From Methanoculleus sediminis (GTDB lineage: Archaea > Halobacteriota > Methanomicrobia > Methanomicrobiales > Methanoculleaceae), in NCBI RefSeq assembly GCF_001017125.1, contig NZ_JXOJ01000002.1, forward strand, positions 161,033-225,032: a stretch of 64,000 nt of DNA, read 5' to 3'. The position numbers were made by a program, and so were the translations under genes. How positions within the stretch are numbered: position 1 is the first letter of the stretch; every line of letters begins with the position of its first letter. Positions 35,675 to 44,417 of this stretch are shown in pieces. Under the pieces are notes generated by a model. That model was not told where the DNA came from. It saw nothing but the letters and a program-made list of their open reading frames with translations, and made no database searches.

Positions 35675-36601
35675 GTGTTGGAGCAAGAAGACGTCGAGAG
35701 GCGGTTCAATATCGACCTGATGAGAGCGGAGAAGGATGTCGACGGCCTGATCGGGGCGCTGAACAGCACCGACGGCCTGACCCGCCAGCGGGCCGCCCTG
35801 GCGCTCGGGGACGTCGGCGGCGCCGAAGCGATCGGGCCGCTCGTCCGGGCGCTCGGCGATCCGCTGACGGCGGTTCGGGAGGCGGCGGCGGACTCGCTCA
35901 CGCTGCTCGGGACGCCGGCGGTCGGGCCGCTGGTCGAACTCCTCGAGAAACCGGAGGCGGCGAAGTACGGGGAGGCGCCGGGCGCCGGCGAAGCGCCGAC
36001 CGTGACCGGGCCGGGCGGCCGGACCTGGGAAGTCGAGACGCAAGGAGACCTCCGGCGAGTCTATGCGGCTGCCATCCTCGGCGAGATCGGCGATCCCGCC
36101 GCGTTAGAACCCCTCGTCCGGGCGCTTCGGGACGAAAACGACGACCTCCGGTGCCAGGCAGCGGGAGCCATAGCTAAGTTCGGCGACAGAGCGACGGAGC
36201 CGCTTCGCCGGATGCTTGCCGACCCGGACCCGGACGTCAGGATCTTCGCGGCCGGCGTCCTCGGGGATACCGGGGATGCCTCGGCGGTCGAGCCCCTGAT
36301 CGGTGCTCTTCACGACGGAACCGACGACGTCCGGGGCGCAGCGGCGGGCGCCCTCATCCGGATGGGCGATGCCGCGGTCGAGCCCCTCGTCGCGGCGACG
36401 AAGGATGCCGACCGGAACGTCAGGCTCTACACGGCGGGTGCGCTCAAGTACATCGGCGACCTGCGGGCGATCGACGCGCTCCGGAACCTCACCCTGGACG
36501 AGGATGCGGACGTGCGGAGCGTTGCCGAGGACGCGATCGATACGATCCAGATGGTCCGCAGAGAGGCCGCCCCGGAGCCGTCGCCGCCGACGTCGCGGTA
36601 A
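35675..36601 (+). CDS. HEAT-repeat protein (paralogue)
   Basis: About 308 residues, mostly HEAT/PBS-lyase-type repeats of about 31 residues (VDGLIGALNSTDGLTRQRAA; ALEPLVRALRDENDDLRCQA; AVEPLIGALHDGTDDVRGAA). It arose with the preceding gene by tandem duplication: both begin with a QDVDGLI- or KDVDGLI-type segment and both end in PPTSR. GTG at 35675 follows GGAGG. It is likely co-transcribed with its neighbour (16-bp spacing). Confidence 0.85.
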   Translation: MLEQEDVERRFNIDLMRAEKDVDGLIGALNSTDGLTRQRAALALGDVGGAEAIGPLVRALGDPLTAVREAAADSLTLLGTPAVGPLVELLEKPEAAKYGEAPGAGEAPTVTGPGGRTWEVETQGDLRRVYAAAILGEIGDPAALEPLVRALRDENDDLRCQAAGAIAKFGDRATEPLRRMLADPDPDVRIFAAGVLGDTGDASAVEPLIGALHDGTDDVRGAAAGALIRMGDAAVEPLVAATKDADRNVRLYTAGALKYIGDLRAIDALRNLTLDEDADVRSVAEDAIDTIQMVRREAAPEPSPPTSR

Positions 36602-36611
36602 CCGATCTTAC

Positions 36612-36617
36612 TTTTTT
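36612..36617 (+). terminator. Oligo-T terminator after the HEAT pair
   Basis: Six T residues lie 11 bases past the stop of the second HEAT gene, before a convergent gene end at 36693. Confidence 0.45.
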
Positions 36618-36692
36618 GCCCGGAGTTCGAGCACCAACGGCCGAAACAAGGAGAGTGTTCAAAAAAGGTGGGTATTCTGTCGCGGCGCGAAG

Positions 36693-38588
36693 TCAGTCGT
36701 ATTTTCGGAAGAGCGCCGGGTTCTGCCTCCTGATCCACCAGCGCCGGATCAGGTATCCGCCGCCGGCGAGCACCAGGATCACCCCGGCGACAAGGGCGAC
36801 GGTCCCGAGCGGGAACTCGGGCGCCGGCTCACCGGCCGGCGCGGCCGCGGTCTGCGTCACGGTGGGCTCTGCTGCCGCCCGTGACGTCGTCGTCGCTGCT
36901 GTCGGCGTCGTCTGTGCCGCTGTCGGGGTCGTCACGACCTCCTCGCCTCGCTCGACCCCGCTGATCGCAAAGAGCGAGAACCCGGGGGTCGTCGCCGTGA
37001 AGGTGACCGTCGTCCCGGTGACGCTCTCGATCGTCGTCGGGAGCGCCTCCCATGCCGTGCCGTTGTAGTGGTAGAGCACGATCTCTTCGGGGGTGAATCC
37101 ATGCTCCTCGAGCCACGCGGCCGGGACGGTGAAGGTGATGTTCGCCCCGGTAATGGTCTCGAACCGTGCCGGCACCAGGTCGATGTACTGGTACGGGGTT
37201 CCCGGCGCCGGGGGAATGCCGGCTCCCGGGGAGGACTGCTTCCACCCGGTGACGATCAACATCTCAAGCCCGGTTCCGGTGACGTTGACCCTGCTCACGA
37301 CAGAGTCGCCGCCCACGTTGTATCCGTCCGGCCCGCCCGTCGAGCCGCCGCCACCGCCGCCGGAGGACGGCCGGCGGGTCGGGGTCGGGGTGGGGGAGGC
37401 CGTGACCGTGATGTACCCGGTGCTCTGCGCAATGTCGCTCCCGCCGGCGTTGTATACCTGCAGTGCCACCGAGTAGGTGCCCGGGGCGGTATAGGTGTGC
37501 GTGGGGTTCTCTGCCGTCGATCCTGCAGGCTGGAGCCGCCACACGTCGTTGAAAACGGCGGTACCGTTAAATCCGCCCATGAGGACGATGCTCCCGTCCG
37601 ACGCCGCGACGCTGGCGAACATGCTTCTTGCCGGCCACCCGGTATCCGGCAGCTCTGTCCACGTTGCTCCGCCGTCGGTCGAACGCCACGCATCGTTCTT
37701 CCAGACGCCGTCGTGACCGCCCGTGAGCACGATGCTCCCGTCCGGCAGCGCGACGGCGGTGTGATACCGCCTCCCCGTCCAGTCGGCGCTATCGGTCACC
37801 TGCGTCCATGTTGCTCCGCCGTCGGCCGACCGCCAGGCGTCATTTTTCCAGGTGCTTTCGTCGTCACCGCCCGTGAGGAGGATGCTTCCGTCCGGCAGCG
37901 CAACACTGGTATGCAGGGCTCTTGCCGTCCACCCGGCGTGCTCGGTCTGCCGCGTCCACGTCGTGCCGCCATCGGTCGATCGCCAGGTGTCGTTCAACGG
38001 ATCTTCTTCATCGTCCAGACCGCCCATGACTACGATGCTCCCGTCCGGCATCGCAACGCTGTCATGCTGGAATCTTTCCGGCCATGCGGCATCGCCGGTC
38101 TGCTCCGTCCACGCTCCGCCGTAGGTTTCGTCGCCGAAGAACCACGCCCACCCGGTCGGGCCGCCGGTCGAGGCGTCGGTGAAGGAGACGGTCAGGGGTG
38201 CGGTGCCGGACGTCAGGGTGCCGCTGAAGGCTGCTTCCGGCGGGGGAGGGGTGACCGTAATGTAACCGGACCTGGTTTCCGTGTCCGATCCATCCGCGTT
38301 GGTGGCCGTCAGGCTGACCGTGTAGGTCCCGGCGGAGGAATAGACGTGCACGGGGTTCCGGTCAGTCGAGGTCCCGCCGTCGCCGAAATCCCAGTACCAT
38401 GAGCTCGGCCATCCCGCTGAAGTATCGGTGAACTGCACCTCAAGGGGCGCCGAGCCGGTGGTCGGCGTGCCGCTGAACGCCGCCGTCGGGGGCATCGGTC
38501 CGACAGCGCTCGCGGTGCCGACAAGCAGCAGGACTGCAGCGATCAGGCATAGTGCCGTCGTAGAAAAGTTAACGGAAAGTTTCGGCAT
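36693..38588 (-). CDS. PKD/Kelch-like surface protein with PEF-CTERM-like anchor
   Basis: A 631-residue exported protein: signal peptide (ALCLIAAVLLLVGTASA), a complete PKD domain (APLEVQFTDTSAGWPSSWYW), a second PKD domain interrupted after WAWFFGDE by four or five Kelch/BNR-like units (SVAMPDGSIVVMGG) and resumed at NPTHTYTAPGTYSVALQVYN, a Thr/Pro and Gly-rich linker, a PGF-pre-PGF-type domain (LYHYNGTAWEALPTTIESVT), a Thr-rich stretch and a C-terminal PEFPLG-helix-RRWWIRR anchor. It is likely displayed on the S-layer. A decayed copy of its tail lies upstream. Confidence 0.85.
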   Translation of the reverse strand: MPKLSVNFSTTALCLIAAVLLLVGTASAVGPMPPTAAFSGTPTTGSAPLEVQFTDTSAGWPSSWYWDFGDGGTSTDRNPVHVYSSAGTYTVSLTATNADGSDTETRSGYITVTPPPPEAAFSGTLTSGTAPLTVSFTDASTGGPTGWAWFFGDETYGGAWTEQTGDAAWPERFQHDSVAMPDGSIVVMGGLDDEEDPLNDTWRSTDGGTTWTRQTEHAGWTARALHTSVALPDGSILLTGGDDESTWKNDAWRSADGGATWTQVTDSADWTGRRYHTAVALPDGSIVLTGGHDGVWKNDAWRSTDGGATWTELPDTGWPARSMFASVAASDGSIVLMGGFNGTAVFNDVWRLQPAGSTAENPTHTYTAPGTYSVALQVYNAGGSDIAQSTGYITVTASPTPTPTRRPSSGGGGGGSTGGPDGYNVGGDSVVSRVNVTGTGLEMLIVTGWKQSSPGAGIPPAPGTPYQYIDLVPARFETITGANITFTVPAAWLEEHGFTPEEIVLYHYNGTAWEALPTTIESVTGTTVTFTATTPGFSLFAISGVERGEEVVTTPTAAQTTPTAATTTSRAAAEPTVTQTAAAPAGEPAPEFPLGTVALVAGVILVLAGGGYLIRRWWIRRQNPALFRKYD

Positions 38589-38593
38589 AAAGG

Positions 38594-38612
38594 GTTTAGT
38601 AAATTACTAAAC
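38594..38612. promoter_or_regulatory. Perfect 19-bp palindrome upstream of the PKD gene
   Basis: GTTTAGTAA and TTACTAAAC flank a single A, five bases before the start codon of the minus-strand PKD gene. A perfect 9+1+9 inverted repeat in the leader is a strong candidate operator, or an RNA hairpin covering the ribosome-binding site. Confidence 0.6.
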
Positions 38613-38766
38613 GATAAGCATTCTGGTTTTGTGTTGCGCATTGGGCGGCATTAAGGCTTCGGATCCGCATATGGGCGTCGGAAATCTCCGATAGCCGTAC
38701 AATCGTGTGTCTTTTCCGCACAGGATCGGGCTCGGAAAATGGGGTGTTCCGCTCCCTCTCATGGCA

Positions 38767-38865
38767 TCAGTCGTAGTCCTTGAAGAGCGCCGGGTTCTGC
38801 CGCCGTATCCACTTGCGGCGGGCCCGGTGGATAAGCGCGATCATCCCGAACGGGAAACCGTGAGC
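38767..38865 (-). pseudogene. Decayed C-terminal tail of a PEF-CTERM-like surface protein
   Basis: Read on the minus strand the frame ends RRKWIRRQNPALFKDYD and stops, nearly identical to RRWWIRRQNPALFRKYD at the end of the PKD surface protein encoded at 36693. Before it, FPFGMIAL corresponds to FPLGTVAL, but about eleven residues of the membrane helix are missing and no upstream gene body exists. The rest of the 38589-38922 gap holds no other gene. Confidence 0.75.
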
Positions 38866-38922
38866 CGGCGGGAGGGGAGGTATATTTTCGAAAAACCCGT
38901 GCCGCTAAAAAAAAGAGTATCT

Positions 38923-40173
38923 CTATCCCCTTCTCCTCACCCGCACCGATTCCGCGTGGGCGTGGAGCCCCTCCGCGTCGGCGATCGTCTCCACCACGTC
39001 GCCGATCGCTTCGAGCCCTTCCCGCGTGATCACCTGCACCGTCGAGCGCCGGCAGAAGTGGTTCACATCGAGGCCGGAGTAGAGGCTGGCGTAGCCCGCC
39101 GTCGGGAGGACGTGGTTTGTCCCCGATGCGTAGTCGCCGCAGGCAACCGCCGCGTAGGGGCCGACGAAGATCGACCCGGCGCTCCGGATGCGGTTGAGGA
39201 CGGCGAGCGGGTCGGCCACCTGAACCGAGAGGTGCTCGGGAGCGATCCCGTCGACGGTCGCGACCGCTTCGTCGAGGTCGGCGGCGACGATGTAGCCGGA
39301 GTGCTCAAGCGCCTTTGCCACGATCTCGCGGCGTTTCGCCTCCCCGGCCATCCGCTTCACCTCGGCCCCGACCGCATCGGCGACGGCCGCATCGGTCGCG
39401 ACAAGGACGCAGGCGGCGTTCGGGTCGTGCTCGGCCTGGGCGAGGATATCGGCCGCGACGAAGGTCGGGTTCGCCGTGCCGTCTGCGAGGATCGCGATCT
39501 CGCTCGGGCCTGCGGGGAAGTCGATCTCGGCCTCGTCGCGGAGAAGCATCTTCGCCGCGGTGACGTAGACGTTCCCCGGGCCGACGATCTTCTCCACCCG
39601 CGGGATTGACTCCGTCCCGATCGCCATCGCCGCGATCGCCTGGGCGCCGCCGACCCGGTAGACCTCGTCGACACCGGCGATGTCGAGCGCGACGAGGGTG
39701 ATCGGGTTGATTGGCGGCGGGGTGCAGCAGCAGATCTCCGCGACCCCCGCGACCTTCGCCGGGATCGTGCACATCAGCGCCGTCGAGGGGTAGGCCGCCC
39801 GCCCGCCGGGGACGTAGGCGCCGATCCGGGAGAGCGGGGTCGTCTTGACGCCGAGGGTGATCCCGGGCTCCATCTCCTGCAGCCAGAGGTCGCGCCCGCG
39901 CTGCAGTTCGTGGAACCGGCTGATCCGCTCTTCCGCCTCCACGAGGCTCGCGACCAGTTCTGCGTCCACCTCGTCGTAAGCCGCCTCCAGTTCCTCACCG
40001 GTGACGGCGATCTCCGCAAGATCGATCCCGTCGAACTTCTTTGTCAGGTCGAGCAGGGCGGTGTCGCCCTCCGCCCGCACCTTCCCGATGATCTCGGAGA
40101 CCGGCCCTCTCACCCGGTCGATGTCCGACCGCCGCCCGGCGATCCAGGTCTCGATATCCAGCGCCTGCCACAT
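38923..40173 (-). CDS. hisD: Histidinol dehydrogenase
   Basis: Last two oxidations of histidine biosynthesis, L-histidinol to L-histidine with NAD. 416 residues. Family motifs are visible: GGRAAYPSTALM, GTESIPRVEKIVGPGNVYVT, PSEIAILADGTANP with the zinc-site region, AEHDPNAACVLV, and the HFCRRSTVQ segment. It stands alone, divergent from the first Tup operon; no other his genes are in the window. Confidence 0.96.
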   Translation of the reverse strand: MWQALDIETWIAGRRSDIDRVRGPVSEIIGKVRAEGDTALLDLTKKFDGIDLAEIAVTGEELEAAYDEVDAELVASLVEAEERISRFHELQRGRDLWLQEMEPGITLGVKTTPLSRIGAYVPGGRAAYPSTALMCTIPAKVAGVAEICCCTPPPINPITLVALDIAGVDEVYRVGGAQAIAAMAIGTESIPRVEKIVGPGNVYVTAAKMLLRDEAEIDFPAGPSEIAILADGTANPTFVAADILAQAEHDPNAACVLVATDAAVADAVGAEVKRMAGEAKRREIVAKALEHSGYIVAADLDEAVATVDGIAPEHLSVQVADPLAVLNRIRSAGSIFVGPYAAVACGDYASGTNHVLPTAGYASLYSGLDVNHFCRRSTVQVITREGLEAIGDVVETIADAEGLHAHAESVRVRRRG

Positions 40174-40247
40174 GAGGAAAAGAATCGGCGGGCGGGAGCG
40201 TTAAGGTTTCGACCCCACCATCGTCCGGTGAGTCTCGCCCTGACAAT

Positions 40248-40286
40248 CAGGTTTAATTAACAACCTGGCCGGGATAAATATATATT
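40248..40286 (+). promoter_or_regulatory. Promoter and candidate operator of Tup operon 1
   Basis: CAGGTTTAATTAACAACCTG (40248-40267) contains 6-bp inverted arms CAGGTT/AACCTG. A TATA-like ATAAATATATATT follows at 40274-40286, about 27-39 bp before the start codon. Partly similar GGTT-TTAAT-containing sites precede the other three transporter operons. Confidence 0.5.
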
Positions 40287-40312
40287 CCCGGAGCTCGTCA
40301 GAACGCGCTGCA

Positions 40313-41284
40313 ATGAAGATAAATGCGACTCATCTGGCGGCAGGCATCATCACGATCCTGCTCATCCTCGCCCTCTGTGCCGGGTGCACGAGTCCGGCGC
40401 CGGGCGGAAACGAGACGCCGGCCGGCACGGCGACGACCGCTCCCGCCGGCGGGGGAAACGTCCTGCGGATAGCCACCACGACGAGCCTGGAGAACACCGG
40501 GCTGCTCGCGGAACTCGAACGGGTCTACGAGGAGGAAACCGGTATGGACCTCCAGTTCATCGCCCAGGGCACCGGACAGTCGATCGACTCCGGCAGGCGC
40601 GGCGACGTCGACCTGGTGCTCGTCCACGCCCCGGACCTTGAGCAGCAGTTCATCGACGACGGCTTCGGGATCAACCCGCGGTGCATCGCCTACAACTACT
40701 ACATCATCGTCGGGCCCGAGTCCGACCCGGCGGGGATCGCGAACATGACCCCGGTGGAGGCCTTCCGGACGATCTACGCGGCCGGCACGAATGAGACGGC
40801 GGGTGTCGCCTTCGTCTCCCGTGGCGACAACTCCGGGACACACACCCAGGAGCAGGTGCTCTGGGAGCAGGCGGGCTACGATTACGATACCGAGATCCTG
40901 GACGCCGGGGCCTGGTACGTCGAGGCCGGCAAAGGCATGGGCGACACCCTGATCCTCGCAAACGAGCAGCAGGCATACACGCTCTCCGATGAGGGGACCT
41001 ATCTTTCGTTTGCCGACCGACTCGACCTTGCACCGGTCGTCGCCGAGGGGGCGGAACTGCTGAACCGCTACAGCGCGATCGCCGTCAACCCCGCACAACA
41101 CCCCGGCGTGAACGCAGAGGGGGCCGCGGACTTCATCAACTGGCTCACCACGAACGAGACGAAACAGATGATCGGTGAGTTCGGCGCCGAAGAGTTCGGC
41201 AAGCCGCTCTTCACGCCCCTCTACGCTCCCGAGTGTACCGAACCGCCGTTCAACTGCACCTGCACCGGAGAGGTGGCCGGATAA
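40313..41284 (+). CDS. tupA: Tungstate ABC transporter substrate-binding lipoprotein (TupA type), copy 1
   Basis: A 323-residue exported lipoprotein: signal segment and lipobox LCAGC (Cys25), then a Thr/Gly/Pro linker. The mature start LRIATTTSLENTGLL is the TupA hallmark oxyanion site; VSRGDNSGTHTQE and the TLSDEGTYL region also match. It captures tungstate (perhaps molybdate) outside the membrane for the permease and ATPase encoded next. It ends with an unusual Cys-rich tail (PECTEPPFNCTCTGEV). Confidence 0.9.
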   Translation: MKINATHLAAGIITILLILALCAGCTSPAPGGNETPAGTATTAPAGGGNVLRIATTTSLENTGLLAELERVYEEETGMDLQFIAQGTGQSIDSGRRGDVDLVLVHAPDLEQQFIDDGFGINPRCIAYNYYIIVGPESDPAGIANMTPVEAFRTIYAAGTNETAGVAFVSRGDNSGTHTQEQVLWEQAGYDYDTEILDAGAWYVEAGKGMGDTLILANEQQAYTLSDEGTYLSFADRLDLAPVVAEGAELLNRYSAIAVNPAQHPGVNAEGAADFINWLTTNETKQMIGEFGAEEFGKPLFTPLYAPECTEPPFNCTCTGEVAG

Positions 41285-41351
41285 GCGGCATCAGGGACGG
41301 ATGGCAGCCGCGGACCAAGGTGAATAACGGCATGACGGGGGTTGAGGGAGC

Positions 41352-42047
41352 GTGGTGAACGGGAACCCGATCATCGAGGGGTTCGTCGAGGCCATCGAGC
41401 TCATCATCACCCTCGACCCGCAGGTGGTGGAGATCACCATCCGCTCGCTCTACGTCTCCCTCACCGCCACCTTCTTTGCCGCACTGATCGCCCTGCCGCT
41501 CGGGGCGCTCATATACTTCTACGAGTTCCGGGGCAAGCACGCGGTCGTCTCCACGCTGCAGACGCTGTATGCGCTCCCCACGGTCATCGTGGGCCTGATC
41601 GTGTTCCTGCTCCTCTCCAACGTCGGGCCTTTCGGGTTTCTTCGTTTCCTCTACACCCCCGGCGGCATGATCGCCGCCCAGACCGTCCTCATCATCCCGC
41701 TCCTGATGGGGCTGACGGTCTCGGCGCTCTCCGGGATCGACCGGGACAAGCGCTACACGATCACTGCGCTCGGCGCGAGCAGGCTCCAGACGGTCATGAC
41801 CATCATCGCGGAGGCCCGGTTCGCGGTCATGTCCGGCGTCCTCCTGGGCTTCGGGCGGGCGATCGCCGAGGTCGGGACGGTGATGATCGTCGGCGGCAAC
41901 ATCCGGGGCGCCACCCGCGTCCTCACCACCGCGATCGCGCTCAACACCTCGATGGCAAACTATTCCCTCTCGATTGCACTCGGGATCATCCTCCTTGCGG
42001 TGGCGCTCGGGGTGAACATAGCCCTCTCCCTGGTGCAGCGGCGGTGA
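41352..42047 (+). CDS. tupB: Tungstate ABC transporter permease (TupB type), copy 1
   Basis: A 231-residue inner-membrane permease with five or six hydrophobic segments. The EAA loop appears as ALGASRLQTVMTIIAEARFAV. GFGRAIAEVGTVMIVGGNI is typical of TupB. The start is GTG at 41352 or 41355. It is 5 bp upstream of the ATPase gene. Confidence 0.9.
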   Translation: MVNGNPIIEGFVEAIELIITLDPQVVEITIRSLYVSLTATFFAALIALPLGALIYFYEFRGKHAVVSTLQTLYALPTVIVGLIVFLLLSNVGPFGFLRFLYTPGGMIAAQTVLIIPLLMGLTVSALSGIDRDKRYTITALGASRLQTVMTIIAEARFAVMSGVLLGFGRAIAEVGTVMIVGGNIRGATRVLTTAIALNTSMANYSLSIALGIILLAVALGVNIALSLVQRR

Positions 42048-42051
42048 TACC

Positions 42052-43137
42052 ATGACGATCATCGAAGCACACAACATCAGAAAATCCTACGGCAGCCTTG
42101 AAGTCCTGCACGACGTCGACCTCTTGGTCGAAGAAGGCGAGATCCTCGGACTCATCGGCCCGAGCGGGTCGGGGAAGAGCACGCTTCTGCGGCTCCTCGA
42201 CCTGATCGAGCCCGCGAACGCCGGGGAACTCTCGGTCTTCGGGATCGACACGGTCACGGATCGCGGCACCTGGCTCGACCTCCGCCGCCGGATGGGAATG
42301 CTCTTTCAACGGCCGGTCGTCTTCAACGCATCCGTCTACGACAACGTCGCGATGGGGATGCGCTACCGCGGCGCCCCGCGTGACGAGATCGAGCGGAAGG
42401 TGAAGGAAGCCCTCGAAGCCGTCGGGCTCTCCCGTTACATCAAAAGCCGGGCGCTCGATCTCTCCGGCGGCGAGCAGCAGCGGGTGGCACTCTCACGGGT
42501 GCTCGTGACCGACCCCGAGATCCTCTTCCTGGACGAGCCGACGGCGAACCTGGACCCGACATCCACCGCCACTATCGAGGAGATCGTGACACGGCTGAAC
42601 CGCGAGGCAGGAACGACCGTCCTCATAAGCACCCACGATCTGGCGCAGGGGCAGCGTCTCGCCCACCGGGTCGGGGTGATGATCGAGGGCACGATCGCCC
42701 AGACCGGGCCTTCCCGGGAGATATTCCGCGAGCCGAAGAGCCAGAGGATCGCCCGGTTCGTGGGCGTCCAGAACATCGTCCCCGGCCGGGTCGTGGCGCA
42801 ACGAGAGGGGCTCACCGTGGTGGAGGCGCAAGGCAAGGAGATCTTCTCGGCGACTTCCCCGCCCGCCGACGAAGTCGAGATGATCGTCCGGGGCGAAGAC
42901 ATCTCCCTGCACCGGAGGAAGCCCGGCTACGAGGAGGCGGAGAACCTCTTCCCCGCCACGGTCACCGCCATCGAGCCCACGGCCCCGTTCGTGAATGTTG
43001 CGGTGCATTGCGAGTGCGATCTCGTCGCACTGGTGACCGCGAGGAGGGCGGAGACCCTCGGCCTCGAGATCGGCATGGAGGTCTGGGTCTCCCTCCAGGC
43101 GAAGGCGGTCCACCTTATCCCGCAGGCGGGGCGCTGA
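42052..43137 (+). CDS. tupC: Tungstate ABC transporter ATP-binding protein (TupC type), copy 1
   Basis: A 361-residue ATPase: Walker A GPSGSGKST, ABC signature LSGGEQQRVALSR, Walker B EILFLDEP and the switch His in STHDLAQ. A C-terminal TOBE-like oxyanion-sensing region of about 120 residues (from NIVPGRVVAQREGLTVVE) suggests feedback by bound tungstate/molybdate. It pairs with the preceding permease. Confidence 0.92.
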   Translation: MTIIEAHNIRKSYGSLEVLHDVDLLVEEGEILGLIGPSGSGKSTLLRLLDLIEPANAGELSVFGIDTVTDRGTWLDLRRRMGMLFQRPVVFNASVYDNVAMGMRYRGAPRDEIERKVKEALEAVGLSRYIKSRALDLSGGEQQRVALSRVLVTDPEILFLDEPTANLDPTSTATIEEIVTRLNREAGTTVLISTHDLAQGQRLAHRVGVMIEGTIAQTGPSREIFREPKSQRIARFVGVQNIVPGRVVAQREGLTVVEAQGKEIFSATSPPADEVEMIVRGEDISLHRRKPGYEEAENLFPATVTAIEPTAPFVNVAVHCECDLVALVTARRAETLGLEIGMEVWVSLQAKAVHLIPQAGR

Positions 43138-43190
43138 GCCGGTATTGCCGGCCACATCTCCGGCCCCCGCCCCGACCGGCAGCACCGGGT

Positions 43191-43232
43191 AAACCAATTT
43201 GAGTTAACTCGCGCCTGAATGAATATATTTAA
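43191..43232 (+). promoter_or_regulatory. Promoter and candidate operator of the Wtp operon
   Basis: AAACCAATTTGAGTTAACTC (43191-43210) includes the perfect palindrome GAGTTAACTC. AATATATTTAA at 43222-43232 is a good TATA box, 28 bp before the start codon. Confidence 0.5.
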
Positions 43233-43259
43233 CTGTGCACCTCCCGCAAAACTTCTTTC

Positions 43260-44351
43260 ATGAAATCAACCCGACTGTATGCGTTTATCTGTCTCATCGT
43301 CGCTGCCGCGGTCATGATCTGCGGCTGCACGGGGACAACGAACACCGATTCGACGCCCGGTGCAGGCAGCCAGACCACGACCCCCACGGCGACGGCAACC
43401 GCCGCCGGAGAAGTCCAGGTGAAGGTCTTCCATGCCGGCAGCCTGACCGGGCCGTTTGAGAAGGTGAAGGCAGAGTTCGAAGCCGATCACCCCGGCGTCA
43501 CCGTGCTCCTCGAGCCCGCCGGCAGTGTCGATTGCATCAAGAAGATCACCGAGAACGGCAAGCCCGCCGACGTCCTCGCCTCCGCCGACTACTACCTCAT
43601 CCCTGAGATGATGATCCCGGAGCACGCCGACTGGTACCTCACGTTCGCGAAGAACCGGATGGTCCTTACCTACTCAAACGACAGCAAGTACGCCGGCGAG
43701 ATCACCGCCGAGAACTGGTACGAGATCCTCGACCGCGACGGCGTCCGATGGGGCTTCTCCGACCCGAACTCCGACCCCTGCGGCTACCGCACCCCGATGG
43801 TGATCCAGCTCGCCGAGGCCTACTATGAAAACGACCAGATCTTCGAGACTCTTGTCAGCGAGCACAGCAACATTACCGTCACCGAGGCAGACGGCGTCTA
43901 CACGATCCACGCCGCCGACCCGAAGCCCGACAGCACCACCCTGACGATCCGCCCAAAAAGCGTCGAACTCGTCCAGATGGTCCAGTCCGGCGGACTTGAC
44001 TACGCCTGGGAGTACAGGAGCGTTGCCGTCCAGCACGACCTCGAGTTCATCGAGCTCCCCGAGGAGATCGACCTCTCGTCGATAGACTTCGCGGAGAACT
44101 ACGCGACCGTCCGGACCGAGGCGAAGAAGGGCGACGGCACCACGCTCTATGGCGGCTCCGCCATCGTCTACGGCGTGACCGTCCCGAAGATCGCCGAACA
44201 TCCCGACCTCGGCACCGAGTTTGTGGAGATGCTGATCGGCGCCACCGGACAGGAGATCCTCGAGCGCGACGGCCAGCCCCCGATCGTGCCCGCGGGCGGC
44301 TACGGCGACGTCCCGACCGCTCTCCAGTCGCTCGTCGAGATGAAGGCCTGA
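43260..44351 (+). CDS. wtpA: Tungstate/molybdate ABC transporter substrate-binding lipoprotein (WtpA type)
   Basis: A 363-residue lipoprotein with lipobox ICGC (Cys23) and a Thr-rich linker. VKVFHAGSLTGPFEKVKAEF starts the ModA/WtpA domain; ADVLASADYYLIP and WGFSDPNSDPCGYRTPMV are characteristic of WtpA. In characterised archaeal relatives the site binds tungstate and molybdate with very high affinity. A T-run follows its stop, before the permease gene. Confidence 0.93.
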   Translation: MKSTRLYAFICLIVAAAVMICGCTGTTNTDSTPGAGSQTTTPTATATAAGEVQVKVFHAGSLTGPFEKVKAEFEADHPGVTVLLEPAGSVDCIKKITENGKPADVLASADYYLIPEMMIPEHADWYLTFAKNRMVLTYSNDSKYAGEITAENWYEILDRDGVRWGFSDPNSDPCGYRTPMVIQLAEAYYENDQIFETLVSEHSNITVTEADGVYTIHAADPKPDSTTLTIRPKSVELVQMVQSGGLDYAWEYRSVAVQHDLEFIELPEEIDLSSIDFAENYATVRTEAKKGDGTTLYGGSAIVYGVTVPKIAEHPDLGTEFVEMLIGATGQEILERDGQPPIVPAGGYGDVPTALQSLVEMKA

Positions 44352-44358
44352 ACCCCTC

Positions 44359-44364
44359 TTTTTT
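44359..44364 (+). terminator. T-run between wtpA and wtpB
   Basis: Six T residues eight bases after the wtpA stop, in a 66-bp gap. It may act as a partial terminator giving more binding protein than permease. Confidence 0.35.
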
Positions 44365-44417
44365 ATGCCATCAGTTATCAGCGGACGCGTACAACGCTTA
44401 TTCAGGAACGTGCCGAA

